From assembly GCA_964490875.1 (NCBI GenBank), contig CAZBEF010000006.1, positions 52,596 to 116,595 on the forward strand: a stretch of 64,000 nt of DNA. Reading direction: 5' to 3'. The stretch comes from CAYYYG01 sp964490875. Its GTDB lineage: Bacteria > Patescibacteriota > Microgenomatia > UBA1406 > GWC2-37-13. Under the pieces are notes generated by a model. The model was not told where the DNA came from. It was given only the letters and a program-made list of their open reading frames with translations, and made no database searches. The position numbers and the translations under genes were made by a program. Shown one piece after another: positions 31,438-39,432 of the stretch (position 1 is the first letter of the stretch; each line of letters begins with the position of its first letter).

Positions 31438-32523
31438 ATGAAAGCAGTTATTTTTGCAGGCGGAGTTGGCACACGACTTTGGCCATTATCAAGAAAAAAA
31501 TCTCCTAAACAATTTGAACCTATAGTAGGCAGCAAATCAACTCTTCAGCTTGCAGTAGATCGTCTTCTTCCTGAATTCAAACCAGAAGATATTTACATCT
31601 CAACCGGCGCTGCATATGTAGATTTAGTTGCTGCACAACTTCCAATTCTTCCTAAAGCAAACATTATTGGTGAGCCAAAAAAGAAAGATGTCGGCCCGGC
31701 AGTTGCGTATGTAATGGGACATTTAGCAAAAGATTTTCCAAACGAGCCGGTCATCATTCTCTGGAGTGATCACTTGGTAAAAGAAGAAAAGAAATTCAAA
31801 AAGATTATTGAAGAATCAGGAAAGCTGGTTGAAAAGGATTCAAATAAAATTATTTTTATCGGCCAGAAACCACGATTTGCTTCAGAAAATCTTGGCTGGA
31901 TTGAATGTAGTAACGAAGTCGTAAACAAAGAAGGCATTTCATTTAGAGGATTTGCTGGTTTTAAATATAAGCCCGACAGAGAACTCGCTCAAAAGTATTT
32001 CAGCGAAGATAGATATTGCTGGAATTTAGGATATTTTGTAAGCTGCCCGGCCTTTATTTATTCTTTGTTTCAAAAATTTGCACCAGAGATTTACAATGCT
32101 TGCGAACAAATTTTAGCCGCACGCGGCACACCAGAATATCAAGAAAAATTTGCCGAGTACTATTCGAAAATGCCGGAAATAAATTTTGATAATGCAGTAC
32201 TTGAACAGTTAAATAAAGAATGTGCATTAGTTGTTACCGAAGACATTGGTTGGTCCGATGTAGGCGCCTGGGAAGCTCTAAAAGAAGCTCTTGAGCAAAA
32301 TAGGCAAGACAACATTACAAAAGGCCGTGTCCTTTTGGAAGATTCTGAGGACAGTTTGGTTTATAACTACGAAGATAAAAAAATGATTGTTGGTATTGAT
32401 TTAGAAGACGTATTAGTCATCAACACCGGTGATGTTTTGTTGGTCGCGAAAAAAACATCCGTATCTAAAATCAAAAAACTTGTCGAAAGCTTCCAGGGGA
32501 CAGAGAATGAGAACCTAACGTAA
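31438..32523 (+). CDS. manC: mannose-1-phosphate guanylyltransferase
   Basis: 361 residues, making GDP-mannose from GTP and mannose-1-phosphate. The pyrophosphorylase signature MKAVIFAGGVGTRLWPLSRKKSPKQF is at the N-terminus, followed by IIGEPKKKDVGPAVAYVM and FDNAVLEQLNKECALVVTEDIGWSDVGAWEAL. It lacks the C-terminal phosphomannose isomerase domain of bifunctional AlgA types, so it is the single-function form. It supplies donor sugar for the flanking transferases and, through polyprenyl-phosphate mannose, possibly for the two GT-C enzymes of the window. Confidence 0.93.
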   Translation: MKAVIFAGGVGTRLWPLSRKKSPKQFEPIVGSKSTLQLAVDRLLPEFKPEDIYISTGAAYVDLVAAQLPILPKANIIGEPKKKDVGPAVAYVMGHLAKDFPNEPVIILWSDHLVKEEKKFKKIIEESGKLVEKDSNKIIFIGQKPRFASENLGWIECSNEVVNKEGISFRGFAGFKYKPDRELAQKYFSEDRYCWNLGYFVSCPAFIYSLFQKFAPEIYNACEQILAARGTPEYQEKFAEYYSKMPEINFDNAVLEQLNKECALVVTEDIGWSDVGAWEALKEALEQNRQDNITKGRVLLEDSEDSLVYNYEDKKMIVGIDLEDVLVINTGDVLLVAKKTSVSKIKKLVESFQGTENENLT

Positions 32524-32526
32524 AAG

Positions 32527-32555
32527 TTGAATCTCTCCCTTTTATAAGATAGAAT
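32527..32555 (+). promoter_or_regulatory. promoter of the sugar transferase gene, leaderless spacing
   Basis: TTGAAT (32527-32532), 17-nt spacer, TAGAAT (32550-32555), then 7 nt to the ATG at 32563. Good sigma70-like match with no room for a ribosome binding site. Confidence 0.65.
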
Positions 32556-32562
32556 AACATTC

Positions 32563-33234
32563 ATGTTGAATTCGTTTTCAATATTTCACGGGAAACTATA
32601 TGGATCTTTTTTAAAGAGACTATTAGATATCTCCCTGTCTATCTTCCTCATACTCTTATTTTTCCCGATTTGTTTTGTAACCGCGATTCTCATTAAATTC
32701 GATTCCAAGGGGCCGGTATTCGCCGATGTACCGGAAAGGGTTGGGCAAAATGGCAAAAAATTCAGAATGTATAAATTCCGTTCAATGATTATTAATGCCC
32801 ATAATCTGCTGCGCACCGATCCTCAATTTAAGAATTTATTTGAAGAATATAAACGGGAAAGTTATAAACTCAAAAAAGATCCCCGAATTACTAAGATGGG
32901 GAAATATATCAGAAAACATTCCATTGATGAATTACCTCAGCTTATAAACGTTCTGAGGGGTGAAATGAGCATTGTCGGGCCTCGTGCATATTATCCCGAT
33001 GAGTTGGAAAACCAGCAAAAAAAATATGTTCAGACAAAAAAACTGGTAAGCAAGGTGCTATCTGTCCGGCCTGGAATTACCGGGTTATGGCAGGTTTCCG
33101 GCCGTTCAGAAGTAAACTTTGATAAACGTATCGCTATTGACGCAAAATATGTAGATACTATGTCGTTATGGAATGACCTTGTGATTATAGCTAAAACTCC
33201 ATTAATTATGCTTACAGGAAAAGGTGCTGTATAA
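32563..33234 (+). CDS. polyprenyl-phosphate sugar-1-phosphate transferase (bacterial sugar transferase family)
   Basis: 223 residues. It starts a lipid-linked glycan by moving a sugar-phosphate onto undecaprenyl phosphate at the inner membrane. Order of features: hydrophobic re-entrant helix (KRLLDISLSIFLILLFFPICFVTAILI, 18-44), KFRSM, SIDELPQLINVLRGEMSIVGPRAYYPDE with the catalytic Asp-Glu pair, and VRPGITGLWQVSGR. The length fits the short PglC/WcaJ catalytic core without the WbaP N-terminal membrane region. Confidence 0.93.
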   Translation: MLNSFSIFHGKLYGSFLKRLLDISLSIFLILLFFPICFVTAILIKFDSKGPVFADVPERVGQNGKKFRMYKFRSMIINAHNLLRTDPQFKNLFEEYKRESYKLKKDPRITKMGKYIRKHSIDELPQLINVLRGEMSIVGPRAYYPDELENQQKKYVQTKKLVSKVLSVRPGITGLWQVSGRSEVNFDKRIAIDAKYVDTMSLWNDLVIIAKTPLIMLTGKGAV

Positions 33235-33264
33235 TAATAGAGCATTGTAATTTTTTAAACACTT

Positions 33265-35139
33265 ATGATTCATCCAATAGATAGATCATCAAAACGCAAA
33301 AAGAAAGCAAAATTTGGAAAGTTCCCGAAGTTTCTTTTAGTATTACTTTTAATTGTAGGCATCCTCGGATATTTTTTGGCTTATCTTCCATATACTCGAA
33401 TTAAAGCCAAAGGGATGGTTCTTGTGGCTTCTGCAAAAGAGATGAAAGCAATTCTGGCCCAAAATGACATTGATCTTCTGAAGAATAAAATGGACACAAT
33501 CTCAACTCAATATAAAGATTTTGAAAAGGAAGCTAAAACTGTGTATTGGGCTTCTTTTATTCCGTATGTAGGAGATTTCAAAAAAGGCGTCGAAGCAGGC
33601 GACTACATGATGAAAGCAGGCCAGGAAACAATCGAGGCCATGTATCCATATGCAGATTTAATTGGTTTTAAAAAAGGCGAGACATCATTTGTGGAGCGCT
33701 CCGCCGAAGAACGACTCCAGACTGCTGTCGCAACTCTGGATAAAATGCTTTCCAAAATAGATAGCATTTCGTCCAATATAGACCAGGCTGAAAAAAGAAT
33801 TAGCGCTATCGATGCCAATCGATATCCTACTAAAATAGGCAAAACCGAAGTTCGGGCCAAAATTGCCAATGCCAAAGAACAGTTTGAAGGATTGGCTTCA
33901 TTATTCGTCGATGCCAAGCCTCTTCTCAAAAAACTTCCCACCATTCTGGGTAAAGATAAAGAGCAGACCTATCTTATTTTATTTCAGAATGATAAAGAAC
34001 AGCGCGCCACGGGAGGATTCCTTACAGCATACGCAGTTTTCAAAATTAATCAGGGGAAAATTAGCATCGTAAAATCGGAAAATATTTACGATCTTGATGC
34101 TTCGATAAGCCATCCGCGCGCTCCGGAAAAAATTCTTATGTATCACATAGATGTTCCGGAATTTTATGTGCGTGATAGTAACCTGTCGCCAGACTATGTT
34201 GAATCTCTTAAATTATTTAATTCTCTCTATCAAACCAGCCCGAAGAAAGTAGATTATGACGGCATCATCGCAATTGATACCCACATTCTTGTTGATATGC
34301 TGCGGATTTTCGGCGATACCGAAGCAGGCGGAATCCGTTTCTCGGCGAACGAAGATACCCGCTGCGACTGCCCGCAGGCAATCTACGAACTGTCTTACGA
34401 AGTGGGACGCCGCGTAGGCTATGTCCGCGAGAACAGAAAGGGTGTTATTGGAGATCTGATGTATGCTCTTTTCTATAAGGCAATTGGATTCTCTCCTTCT
34501 AAGTATTGGGGAACTTTAGCTCAGACAATGTTTAAGAACCTCGACGAAAAACATATTCTTTTGAATTTCGAAGATCCGGAAATCCAAAAGGCGGTGGAAA
34601 AGCTGAATTATGCGGGACGGATTCGTGAATACGATGGTGATTTTCTGGCTGTTAATAACGTTAATTTTGCCGGAGCGAAATCTAATATCTACGTCGATAA
34701 GGCGATTACATCGAAAACCAAGTTGAATGATGGGGGAAAAATCAGCCGTGAAGTTACGATAGATTTTAATAATCCATATCCAGCTTCAAACTGTAGTTTG
34801 GAAACTGAGAATGGTTTATGTCTGAATGCTCCGCTTCGGAACTGGATCCGTGTATATGTGCCAAAAGGTTCTAAGTTGGTTGAGTTTAAAGGTTCTACGA
34901 AAAAAGTTTTGACGTATGACGAACTGGGGAAGACTGTTTTTGAAGGTTTCCTAGTTGTGAACCCACTTGGTAAGTCAAAAGCTATCGTTACCTATACTCT
35001 TCCGGATTCTGTTAAGGCTAATAATTATAGTGTTATGGTTCAGAAGCAGGGTGGAGAGGAAAATCTTAAGCTTAAGGTTGAGGTGGATGGAGCATCTAAG
35101 TTTGACGGGGAGTTTTTGAAAGACGTGGTTTTGAAATAA
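33265..35139 (+). CDS. DUF4012 family membrane-anchored exoprotein
   Basis: 624 residues. A basic N-terminus (SSKRKKKAKFGKF) and one membrane helix (about 23-43) lead to a helical region (50-210) and the DUF4012 core: TYLILFQNDKEQRATGGFLTAYAVFKINQGKISIVKSENIYDLD (about 235-278). A C-terminal beta-rich part follows. The family is common next to polysaccharide genes in Patescibacteria, Chloroflexi and Actinobacteria. It resembles LCP-like export or attachment functions, but no activity is established. It follows the sugar transferase by 30 nt. Confidence 0.85.
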   Translation: MIHPIDRSSKRKKKAKFGKFPKFLLVLLLIVGILGYFLAYLPYTRIKAKGMVLVASAKEMKAILAQNDIDLLKNKMDTISTQYKDFEKEAKTVYWASFIPYVGDFKKGVEAGDYMMKAGQETIEAMYPYADLIGFKKGETSFVERSAEERLQTAVATLDKMLSKIDSISSNIDQAEKRISAIDANRYPTKIGKTEVRAKIANAKEQFEGLASLFVDAKPLLKKLPTILGKDKEQTYLILFQNDKEQRATGGFLTAYAVFKINQGKISIVKSENIYDLDASISHPRAPEKILMYHIDVPEFYVRDSNLSPDYVESLKLFNSLYQTSPKKVDYDGIIAIDTHILVDMLRIFGDTEAGGIRFSANEDTRCDCPQAIYELSYEVGRRVGYVRENRKGVIGDLMYALFYKAIGFSPSKYWGTLAQTMFKNLDEKHILLNFEDPEIQKAVEKLNYAGRIREYDGDFLAVNNVNFAGAKSNIYVDKAITSKTKLNDGGKISREVTIDFNNPYPASNCSLETENGLCLNAPLRNWIRVYVPKGSKLVEFKGSTKKVLTYDELGKTVFEGFLVVNPLGKSKAIVTYTLPDSVKANNYSVMVQKQGGEENLKLKVEVDGASKFDGEFLKDVVLK

Positions 35140-35175
35140 TAGGTAATGAGGCAGGAACCGTCATATTTTTATATT

Positions 35176-35298
35176 CGCTCGATACGAATTTTTTTGCTCC
35201 GTGGGAGCCCTCCTCTGGCCAGGCAACCGTCCAGAAGGAATCATAAGCGGGACGTCCCGGATTTGATCCGGGATCGCAAAAAAATTGTATCTCCGCTC
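35176..35298. repeat. composite palindromic repeat, module 1, copy A
   Basis: Left arm GATACGAATTTTTTTGC (35181-35197) and right arm GCAAAAAAATTGTATC (35276-35291) are inverted. Inside are GCTCCGTGGG and the nested palindrome CCCGGATTTGATCCGGG (35256-35272). It fills most of the gap between the DUF4012 gene and recO. Copies B and C are at 49.0 and 63.4 kb. Confidence 0.8.
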
Positions 35299-35312
35299 AT
35301 TTATAAACTTGC

Positions 35313-35340
35313 ATTTACCAGATTTAAACTTCTATTTTCT
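35313..35340. repeat. possible remnant of repeat module 2
   Basis: TTTACCAGATTT plus TATTTTCT resemble a broken right end of module 2 (CTACCAGATTTTCTA at 49293-49307) and occur in the same place relative to module 1. Weak similarity. Confidence 0.3.
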
Positions 35341-35352
35341 ACTCATTATCTG

Positions 35353-35358
35353 TAAAAT
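35353..35358 (+). promoter_or_regulatory. -10 box of recO, leaderless spacing
   Basis: TAAAAT 6 nt before the recO ATG, directly after the repeat-containing gap. No clear -35. Confidence 0.35.
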
Positions 35359-35364
35359 TACGAT

Positions 35365-35895
35365 ATGAAACGTCTTATAAAAACTGATGCGCTGGTTCTT
35401 CGAAAAAGAAATCTGATGGATAAGGATAGTATGCTTACGTTTTTTACCAGAGATTTTGGGAAAGTTACTGTTATTGCAAAAGGGGTAAAAAAGCTTACGA
35501 GTAAGCGGTCGGCACATACTCAGACAGGGAATCTGGTGAATATCGAACTTTATACAAAAGGAGAACGGTATTATTTGCAGGGCACGAATATTATTTCAGC
35601 GTTTTCTCAGATTAAAAACAATCCAGAGAAGGTAAATTATCTATACCAAATGCTGTTTATTATCGATCGTCTTCTGCCGGAGCAGCAGTCTGAGCCGGAA
35701 ATATATACTATTGCCGTGAAATTTCTGATTTACACATCAAAATCAGATAAGATTTCAACCGATAGATTTGCAGGCTTTCTTCATGATATCATCAGAGTAT
35801 TGGGGTATGGAACCAATGATTCGAGCCTATCTGATCTGCTCAGAGCTATAGAAGAGATCATCAACGAGAAAATACCCGAGCATGTTATAATATAA
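35365..35895 (+). CDS. recO: DNA repair protein RecO (short form)
   Basis: 176 residues (E. coli 242). RecO helps load RecA on SSB-coated DNA in the RecFOR pathway. The N-terminal OB domain is clear: KTDALVLRKRNLMDKDSMLTFFTRDFGKVTVIAKGVKKLTSKRSAHTQTGNLVNIELY. A helical C-terminal part follows. The zinc-finger cysteines found in many RecO proteins are missing and the C-terminus is short, a common reduction in small genomes. It has its own promoter and precedes glyS by 45 nt. Confidence 0.85.
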   Translation: MKRLIKTDALVLRKRNLMDKDSMLTFFTRDFGKVTVIAKGVKKLTSKRSAHTQTGNLVNIELYTKGERYYLQGTNIISAFSQIKNNPEKVNYLYQMLFIIDRLLPEQQSEPEIYTIAVKFLIYTSKSDKISTDRFAGFLHDIIRVLGYGTNDSSLSDLLRAIEEIINEKIPEHVII

Positions 35896-35940
35896 ACCAG
35901 GTTATTAACGGTTACTATCAATCTGAACTAATACCTTTTT

Positions 35941-37302
35941 ATGGATGAAATTATAGCTCTATGTAAACGACGCGGGTTCTTTTTTCCTTCGTCGGAAATA
36001 TACGGCGGCCTTGCCAATACCTGGGACTTCGGTCATTATGGTACATTACTGAAGAATAACCTTCGCGATTTATGGTGGAGGCGGTTTGTGCTGGATCGGA
36101 GCAATATGGTGGCTGTGGATGCAAGTATTTTCTTAAATCCAAAAGTCTGGGAAGCCTCAGGTCATGTCAGCGGTTTTACCGATGCATTGGTAGATTGTCG
36201 GAGTTGTCATTATCGTACTCGAGCTGATCATCTTATAGAAGAAAAACTTAAGAATATCAAAGTAGAAGGACTACCAGTAGAAGAACTTACAAAAATTATT
36301 AAGGACAATAAACTAAAATGCCCTCGTTGTGGAAAAGCTGATTTTACGGATGTAAGAAGATTTAATCTATTATTTGAAACACAACTTGGCATTATCGAAG
36401 GGGAAAAATCCAAAGTCTATCTTCGTGGTGAAATTGCACAGGGTATCTTTCTTAATTTCAAGAATATTTTAAATACTATGCGAGTTCGTGTTCCATTCGG
36501 TATTGCACAGCAGGGGAAAGCGTTCCGTAATGAAATCACCATGGGACAGGCAATTCATAGAACACTTGAGTTTGATCTTATGGAGTTTGAATATTTTATC
36601 CATGAATCTCAATGGAAAGAAGCATATGAAGAATGGAGAACAGAAATGTGGAAGTTTGCCAAAGAAATCGGCCTTCAGGAAGAAAATATCCGCTGGAGAG
36701 AACATGAAGATTTTGAACGTTCTCATTATTCCACAAAAACAATGGATATTGAATACAAATATCCATTCGGCTGGAAAGAGATGTGGGGGCTTGCTTACCG
36801 AACTAATTTCGATCTAACCAATCATCAGAAACATTCAGGTAAAGATCTTACCTACACCGATCCAAAAACAAATGAGAAATACATTCCGCATGTAATCGAG
36901 CCTACATTTGGTCTGTCTCGAATGGTCGGAATTGTAATCTCTGATGCATTCCGAAAAGAGACAGTCAATGGCAAAGAACGCATCTATCTCAAATTAAGTC
37001 CAAGCATCGCGCCGGTGAAAGCTGCCATATTTCCATTGCAGCGAGACGAAAAGCTGCGCGGCAAGGCGCTTGAAATTTATAACGAATTGAAAAAAAACAT
37101 GGTGGTAGAATTTGACGATGCCGGCAATATCGGAAAAATGTACCGTCGCCAGGATGAAATTGGTACGCCCTATTGTTTAACTGTCGACTATCAAACAATT
37201 GAAGATAATACTGTTACGATCCGTGAACGCGATACAATGAAGCAGGAACGAATATCTTCGTCTGGACTTCTTGATTACTTCATGAGTAAAATAACAATAT
37301 AG
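35941..37302 (+). CDS. glyS: glycyl-tRNA synthetase, alpha2 (eukaryote/archaea-like) type
   Basis: 453 residues. A class II synthetase charging tRNA-Gly. Motifs: N-terminal CKRRGFFFPSSEIYGGLANTWDFGHYG, a CRSCHYRTR...CPRCGKADFTD zinc-like insertion, LRGEIAQGIFLNFKNILNTMRVRVPFGIAQQGKAFRNEI (motif 2), EFDLMEFEYF, VIEPTFGLSRMV (motif 3) and the anticodon-binding domain from about 355. This is the single-chain form, not the alpha-beta form of E. coli. Confidence 0.96.
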   Translation: MDEIIALCKRRGFFFPSSEIYGGLANTWDFGHYGTLLKNNLRDLWWRRFVLDRSNMVAVDASIFLNPKVWEASGHVSGFTDALVDCRSCHYRTRADHLIEEKLKNIKVEGLPVEELTKIIKDNKLKCPRCGKADFTDVRRFNLLFETQLGIIEGEKSKVYLRGEIAQGIFLNFKNILNTMRVRVPFGIAQQGKAFRNEITMGQAIHRTLEFDLMEFEYFIHESQWKEAYEEWRTEMWKFAKEIGLQEENIRWREHEDFERSHYSTKTMDIEYKYPFGWKEMWGLAYRTNFDLTNHQKHSGKDLTYTDPKTNEKYIPHVIEPTFGLSRMVGIVISDAFRKETVNGKERIYLKLSPSIAPVKAAIFPLQRDEKLRGKALEIYNELKKNMVVEFDDAGNIGKMYRRQDEIGTPYCLTVDYQTIEDNTVTIRERDTMKQERISSSGLLDYFMSKITI

Positions 37303-37316
37303 GTACAATATTGTAC
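37303..37316. promoter_or_regulatory. perfect 14-bp palindrome after glyS
   Basis: GTACAATATTGTAC is a perfect dyad immediately after the glyS stop. It contains TACAAT (37304-37309), a possible -10 for the gene at 37344, so it could be an operator; no regulator is suggested. Confidence 0.3.
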
Positions 37317-37343
37317 TCATCTATTATTATTATTTTAAATAAT

Positions 37344-37847
37344 ATGGAAACAGAACAAAAGAAATCAGAAAAAGTTGCAATGAATAAAAATATGTATATT
37401 ATTGGTGCGGTGGCAGTTCTCGTCATAATCGCATTGATTGCATTCTTTATGCTTCGGGGCGGAAATAAAACACAGCAGGGAAATTCTTCCCAAGTGCCTA
37501 CTACAACAGAAGTAATCCCAACGGTAGATTCTTCCGTTAAAGTAGATGTTAAGGCTGAATCAGATCCTAAGAAATTCGATATGAGCGTCAAAGGCATTCC
37601 CGCCAAAACCACTTCTATTGAATATGAAATTACATACGAAACTCAGGATGACGGTATTCAAGGATTCAACAGTCCGGTCGAGCTTAAACCCGGCCAGGAT
37701 ACATATGAAAAGAAAGGATTTTTGCTCGGTACGTGTTCTACAGGCGGAAAATGCACCTATCATAAGGTAACCAGTCCGCTAAAAGTAAACATTAAGTTTG
37801 TCGGTTCCTATGGTGAAAAGTTATATGAAGGTGAGTTTACATTATAA
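37344..37847 (+). CDS. small single-pass membrane protein, function unknown
   Basis: 167 residues from the ATG at 37344 (a TTG at 37311 would add a poor Ile/Asn-rich start). A charged N-terminus (METEQKKSEKVAMNK) precedes a membrane helix (NMYIIGAVAVLVIIALIAFFMLRGG, about 16-40), a Ser/Thr linker and an exported beta-rich domain of about 100 residues. That domain holds SIEYEITYETQDDGIQGF and a GTCSTGGKCTYH pair of cysteines, which may form a disulfide. It could be a lipid- or protein-binding surface domain; no family is recognised. Confidence 0.6.
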   Translation: METEQKKSEKVAMNKNMYIIGAVAVLVIIALIAFFMLRGGNKTQQGNSSQVPTTTEVIPTVDSSVKVDVKAESDPKKFDMSVKGIPAKTTSIEYEITYETQDDGIQGFNSPVELKPGQDTYEKKGFLLGTCSTGGKCTYHKVTSPLKVNIKFVGSYGEKLYEGEFTL

Positions 37848-37880
37848 TGTCAGTCTCATTACAAATTAATAAGGGAGAAG

Positions 37881-37887
37881 GGAGGTG
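37881..37887 (+). promoter_or_regulatory. canonical Shine-Dalgarno of rpsT
   Basis: GGAGGTG, 5 nt before the rpsT ATG, inside AAGGGAGAAGGGAGGTG. It matches the 16S rRNA 3' end over at least seven bases. Nearly every other start in the window has no such sequence. Confidence 0.8.
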
Positions 37888-37892
37888 CTTAG

Positions 37893-38144
37893 ATGCCAAA
37901 TATCAGATCAGCTAGAAAAAAATTAAGAAAAGACACTAAACGGGAGGCAGCAAATGTATCCTATAAAAATACAGTGAAAAAAACTGTTAAAAATATGAGT
38001 AAAATCAATGGTAAGGAGAAGTCGGCCGAAGATATCAGTAAAGCTTTTTCCATCATTGATAAAGCAGCCAAGAAAAAATTGATACATCCTAATAAGGCCG
38101 CCCGCCTCAAGTCACAAATTAGTCGAGTTAATAAGAGCGCATGA
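37893..38144 (+). CDS. rpsT: 30S ribosomal protein S20
   Basis: 83 residues (E. coli 87), an all-helical primary binder at the base of 16S rRNA. The start is MPNIRSARKKLRKDTKREAAN, followed by YKNTVKKTVKNMSK and AFSIIDKAAKKKLIHPNKAARLKSQISRVNKSA, all typical. It is preceded by a perfect Shine-Dalgarno. The stop overlaps the start of the PilN-like gene (ATGA), so S20 translation may feed into a pilus-type operon. Confidence 0.95.
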   Translation: MPNIRSARKKLRKDTKREAANVSYKNTVKKTVKNMSKINGKEKSAEDISKAFSIIDKAAKKKLIHPNKAARLKSQISRVNKSA

Positions 38145-38674
38145 GATATCAAATAAACTTATTACCTCCTCGGGATAATAATTTCACGGACAGGATAATC
38201 TATTTTTCATTTCACTACCTGCGGTATATTCTTGTAGTAACGCAGCTTGTGGTGATTGGTGTGTTTTTTTACCGCTTTCAAATCGATCAGCAAGTTGTTG
38301 ACTTAAAAGATAGCATTAAGCAGAAGAGCGAGATTATTACTGTATCAAACGCCCTATTGAAAGACATGAAGACAATAGATACCAAGATACAGAGTATATC
38401 TAATGCGCTCGAGGCACAAAAAAAACTAGAATCAATGTATTCCTACTTTCTTGTTACATTTCCAGCAGATTTATATCTTACAAAAATGGAATTAACAGGT
38501 GAAGGAATAACACTCGAGGGATACACTCAGAACATTAAAACGGTAAAACAGTATCATGCTCGTCTTGAAAAAGATAAAAAGTTTGGAGAAGTAAAACTTG
38601 ATACCATAAAAAGAGAAGAGTCAAACTATGTCTTTACATTTAGTCTGAAAAAATTTGTAAGCATAAAATCATGA
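38141..38674 (+). CDS. pilN: PilN-like type IV pilus inner-membrane assembly protein
   Basis: 177 residues. It opens with the PilN-typical MRYQINLLPP, then a membrane helix (YILVVTQLVVIGVFFYRF, about 30-47), a coiled-coil stretch (50-95) and a small alpha/beta domain (LYLTKMELTGEGITLEGYTQNIKTVKQYHARLEK). PilN bridges cytoplasmic PilM to PilO in the pilus alignment complex. It overlaps rpsT by 4 nt and pilO by 4 nt. No PilM stands next to it; the PilM-like domain at 58.1 kb is fused to another protein. Confidence 0.8.
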   Translation: MRYQINLLPPRDNNFTDRIIYFSFHYLRYILVVTQLVVIGVFFYRFQIDQQVVDLKDSIKQKSEIITVSNALLKDMKTIDTKIQSISNALEAQKKLESMYSYFLVTFPADLYLTKMELTGEGITLEGYTQNIKTVKQYHARLEKDKKFGEVKLDTIKREESNYVFTFSLKKFVSIKS

Positions 38675-39249
38675 ACAAAAATGATTTACTGGAAAATCTA
38701 AGAAATCAGAAGGTAAAAGAGTATGGATTTACTATTTCCTTTTTTCTAATTTTTTCTTTTTTTGTAGTATTTGCCATACGTCCGAATTTGACTTCAGTCA
38801 TATCTCTGAATGAGCAGTTAACACAACTTCGAGGCCTGGATGTACAGTATGAAAATTCAATAACCAAGATAATTACCCTTCAGTCGCTAATCGAACAAAA
38901 TAGAGAAAATTTTTATCTGCTCGATGAGTCGCTGCCTTCAACACCTCAGGTAAATAAAGTAATCGATGATATCAAGAAAAATGCATCAGAGTCGGGTTTG
39001 GTGATAGATAAAATTGTTGTCGATGAAGTAAGTCTGAAAGGAGATACAGGCAAAAAAAAGATGAGATCTTTTTCTGTAGATTTAGAAACAACTTCAGAAT
39101 TTGAAAATATAAAGAAATTTGTTAGTAACTTGTTTTTACAAAGAAGGCTAAAGTCCATCCAAGATCTAACACTAGAACGTGATGTTGCCGTTTCGTCGGG
39201 GAGTGCTCCCTTAAAAATTAAGCTTGAAATAGGCGGATACTATCTATGA
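38671..39249 (+). CDS. pilO: PilO-like pilus assembly protein
   Basis: 192 residues. A membrane helix (YGFTISFFLIFSFFVVFAIRPNL, about 18-40) is followed by a coiled coil (LNEQLTQLRGLDVQYENSITKIITLQSLIEQNRENFYLLDESLP) and a ferredoxin-like domain, the classical PilO plan. LPSTPQVNKVIDDIKKNASESGL is typical. It overlaps pilN at its start and the next small gene at its end, so all are translated together. Confidence 0.8.
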   Translation: MNKNDLLENLRNQKVKEYGFTISFFLIFSFFVVFAIRPNLTSVISLNEQLTQLRGLDVQYENSITKIITLQSLIEQNRENFYLLDESLPSTPQVNKVIDDIKKNASESGLVIDKIVVDEVSLKGDTGKKKMRSFSVDLETTSEFENIKKFVSNLFLQRRLKSIQDLTLERDVAVSSGSAPLKIKLEIGGYYL

Positions 39250-39431
39250 ACAAAAAAGAGATATTAGTAATATCCATCGGTATTTTTATGACAATAGTAG
39301 CCTGGATGATAGCAGACTTATATCATACGAAACAAACTACAGTTGTCGAAGAAGTTGCCAATCAGGTATTTATTCCAACGTATAAAATCGATCCAGCGCT
39401 CTTTACTATTTTAAAAGAAAAATCTCCTTAA
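39246..39431 (+). CDS. small membrane protein of the pilus-like operon
   Basis: 61 residues with one membrane helix (ILVISIGIFMTIVAWMIADLY, 6-26) and a short exported tail. The gene overlaps pilO by 4 nt (ATGA) and ends one nucleotide before the next start, so it is very likely real despite its size. No family recognised. By position it may stabilise the PilN/PilO complex (inference). Confidence 0.65.
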   Translation: MNKKEILVISIGIFMTIVAWMIADLYHTKQTTVVEEVANQVFIPTYKIDPALFTILKEKSP

Positions 39432-39432
39432 T

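Noticed and set aside
37893..38144. Alternative genetic code (TGA = Gly, as in Gracilibacteria/SR1)
   Set aside because: rpsT, rplP and several other genes end at TGA at the expected length, and no TGA interrupts conserved proteins.
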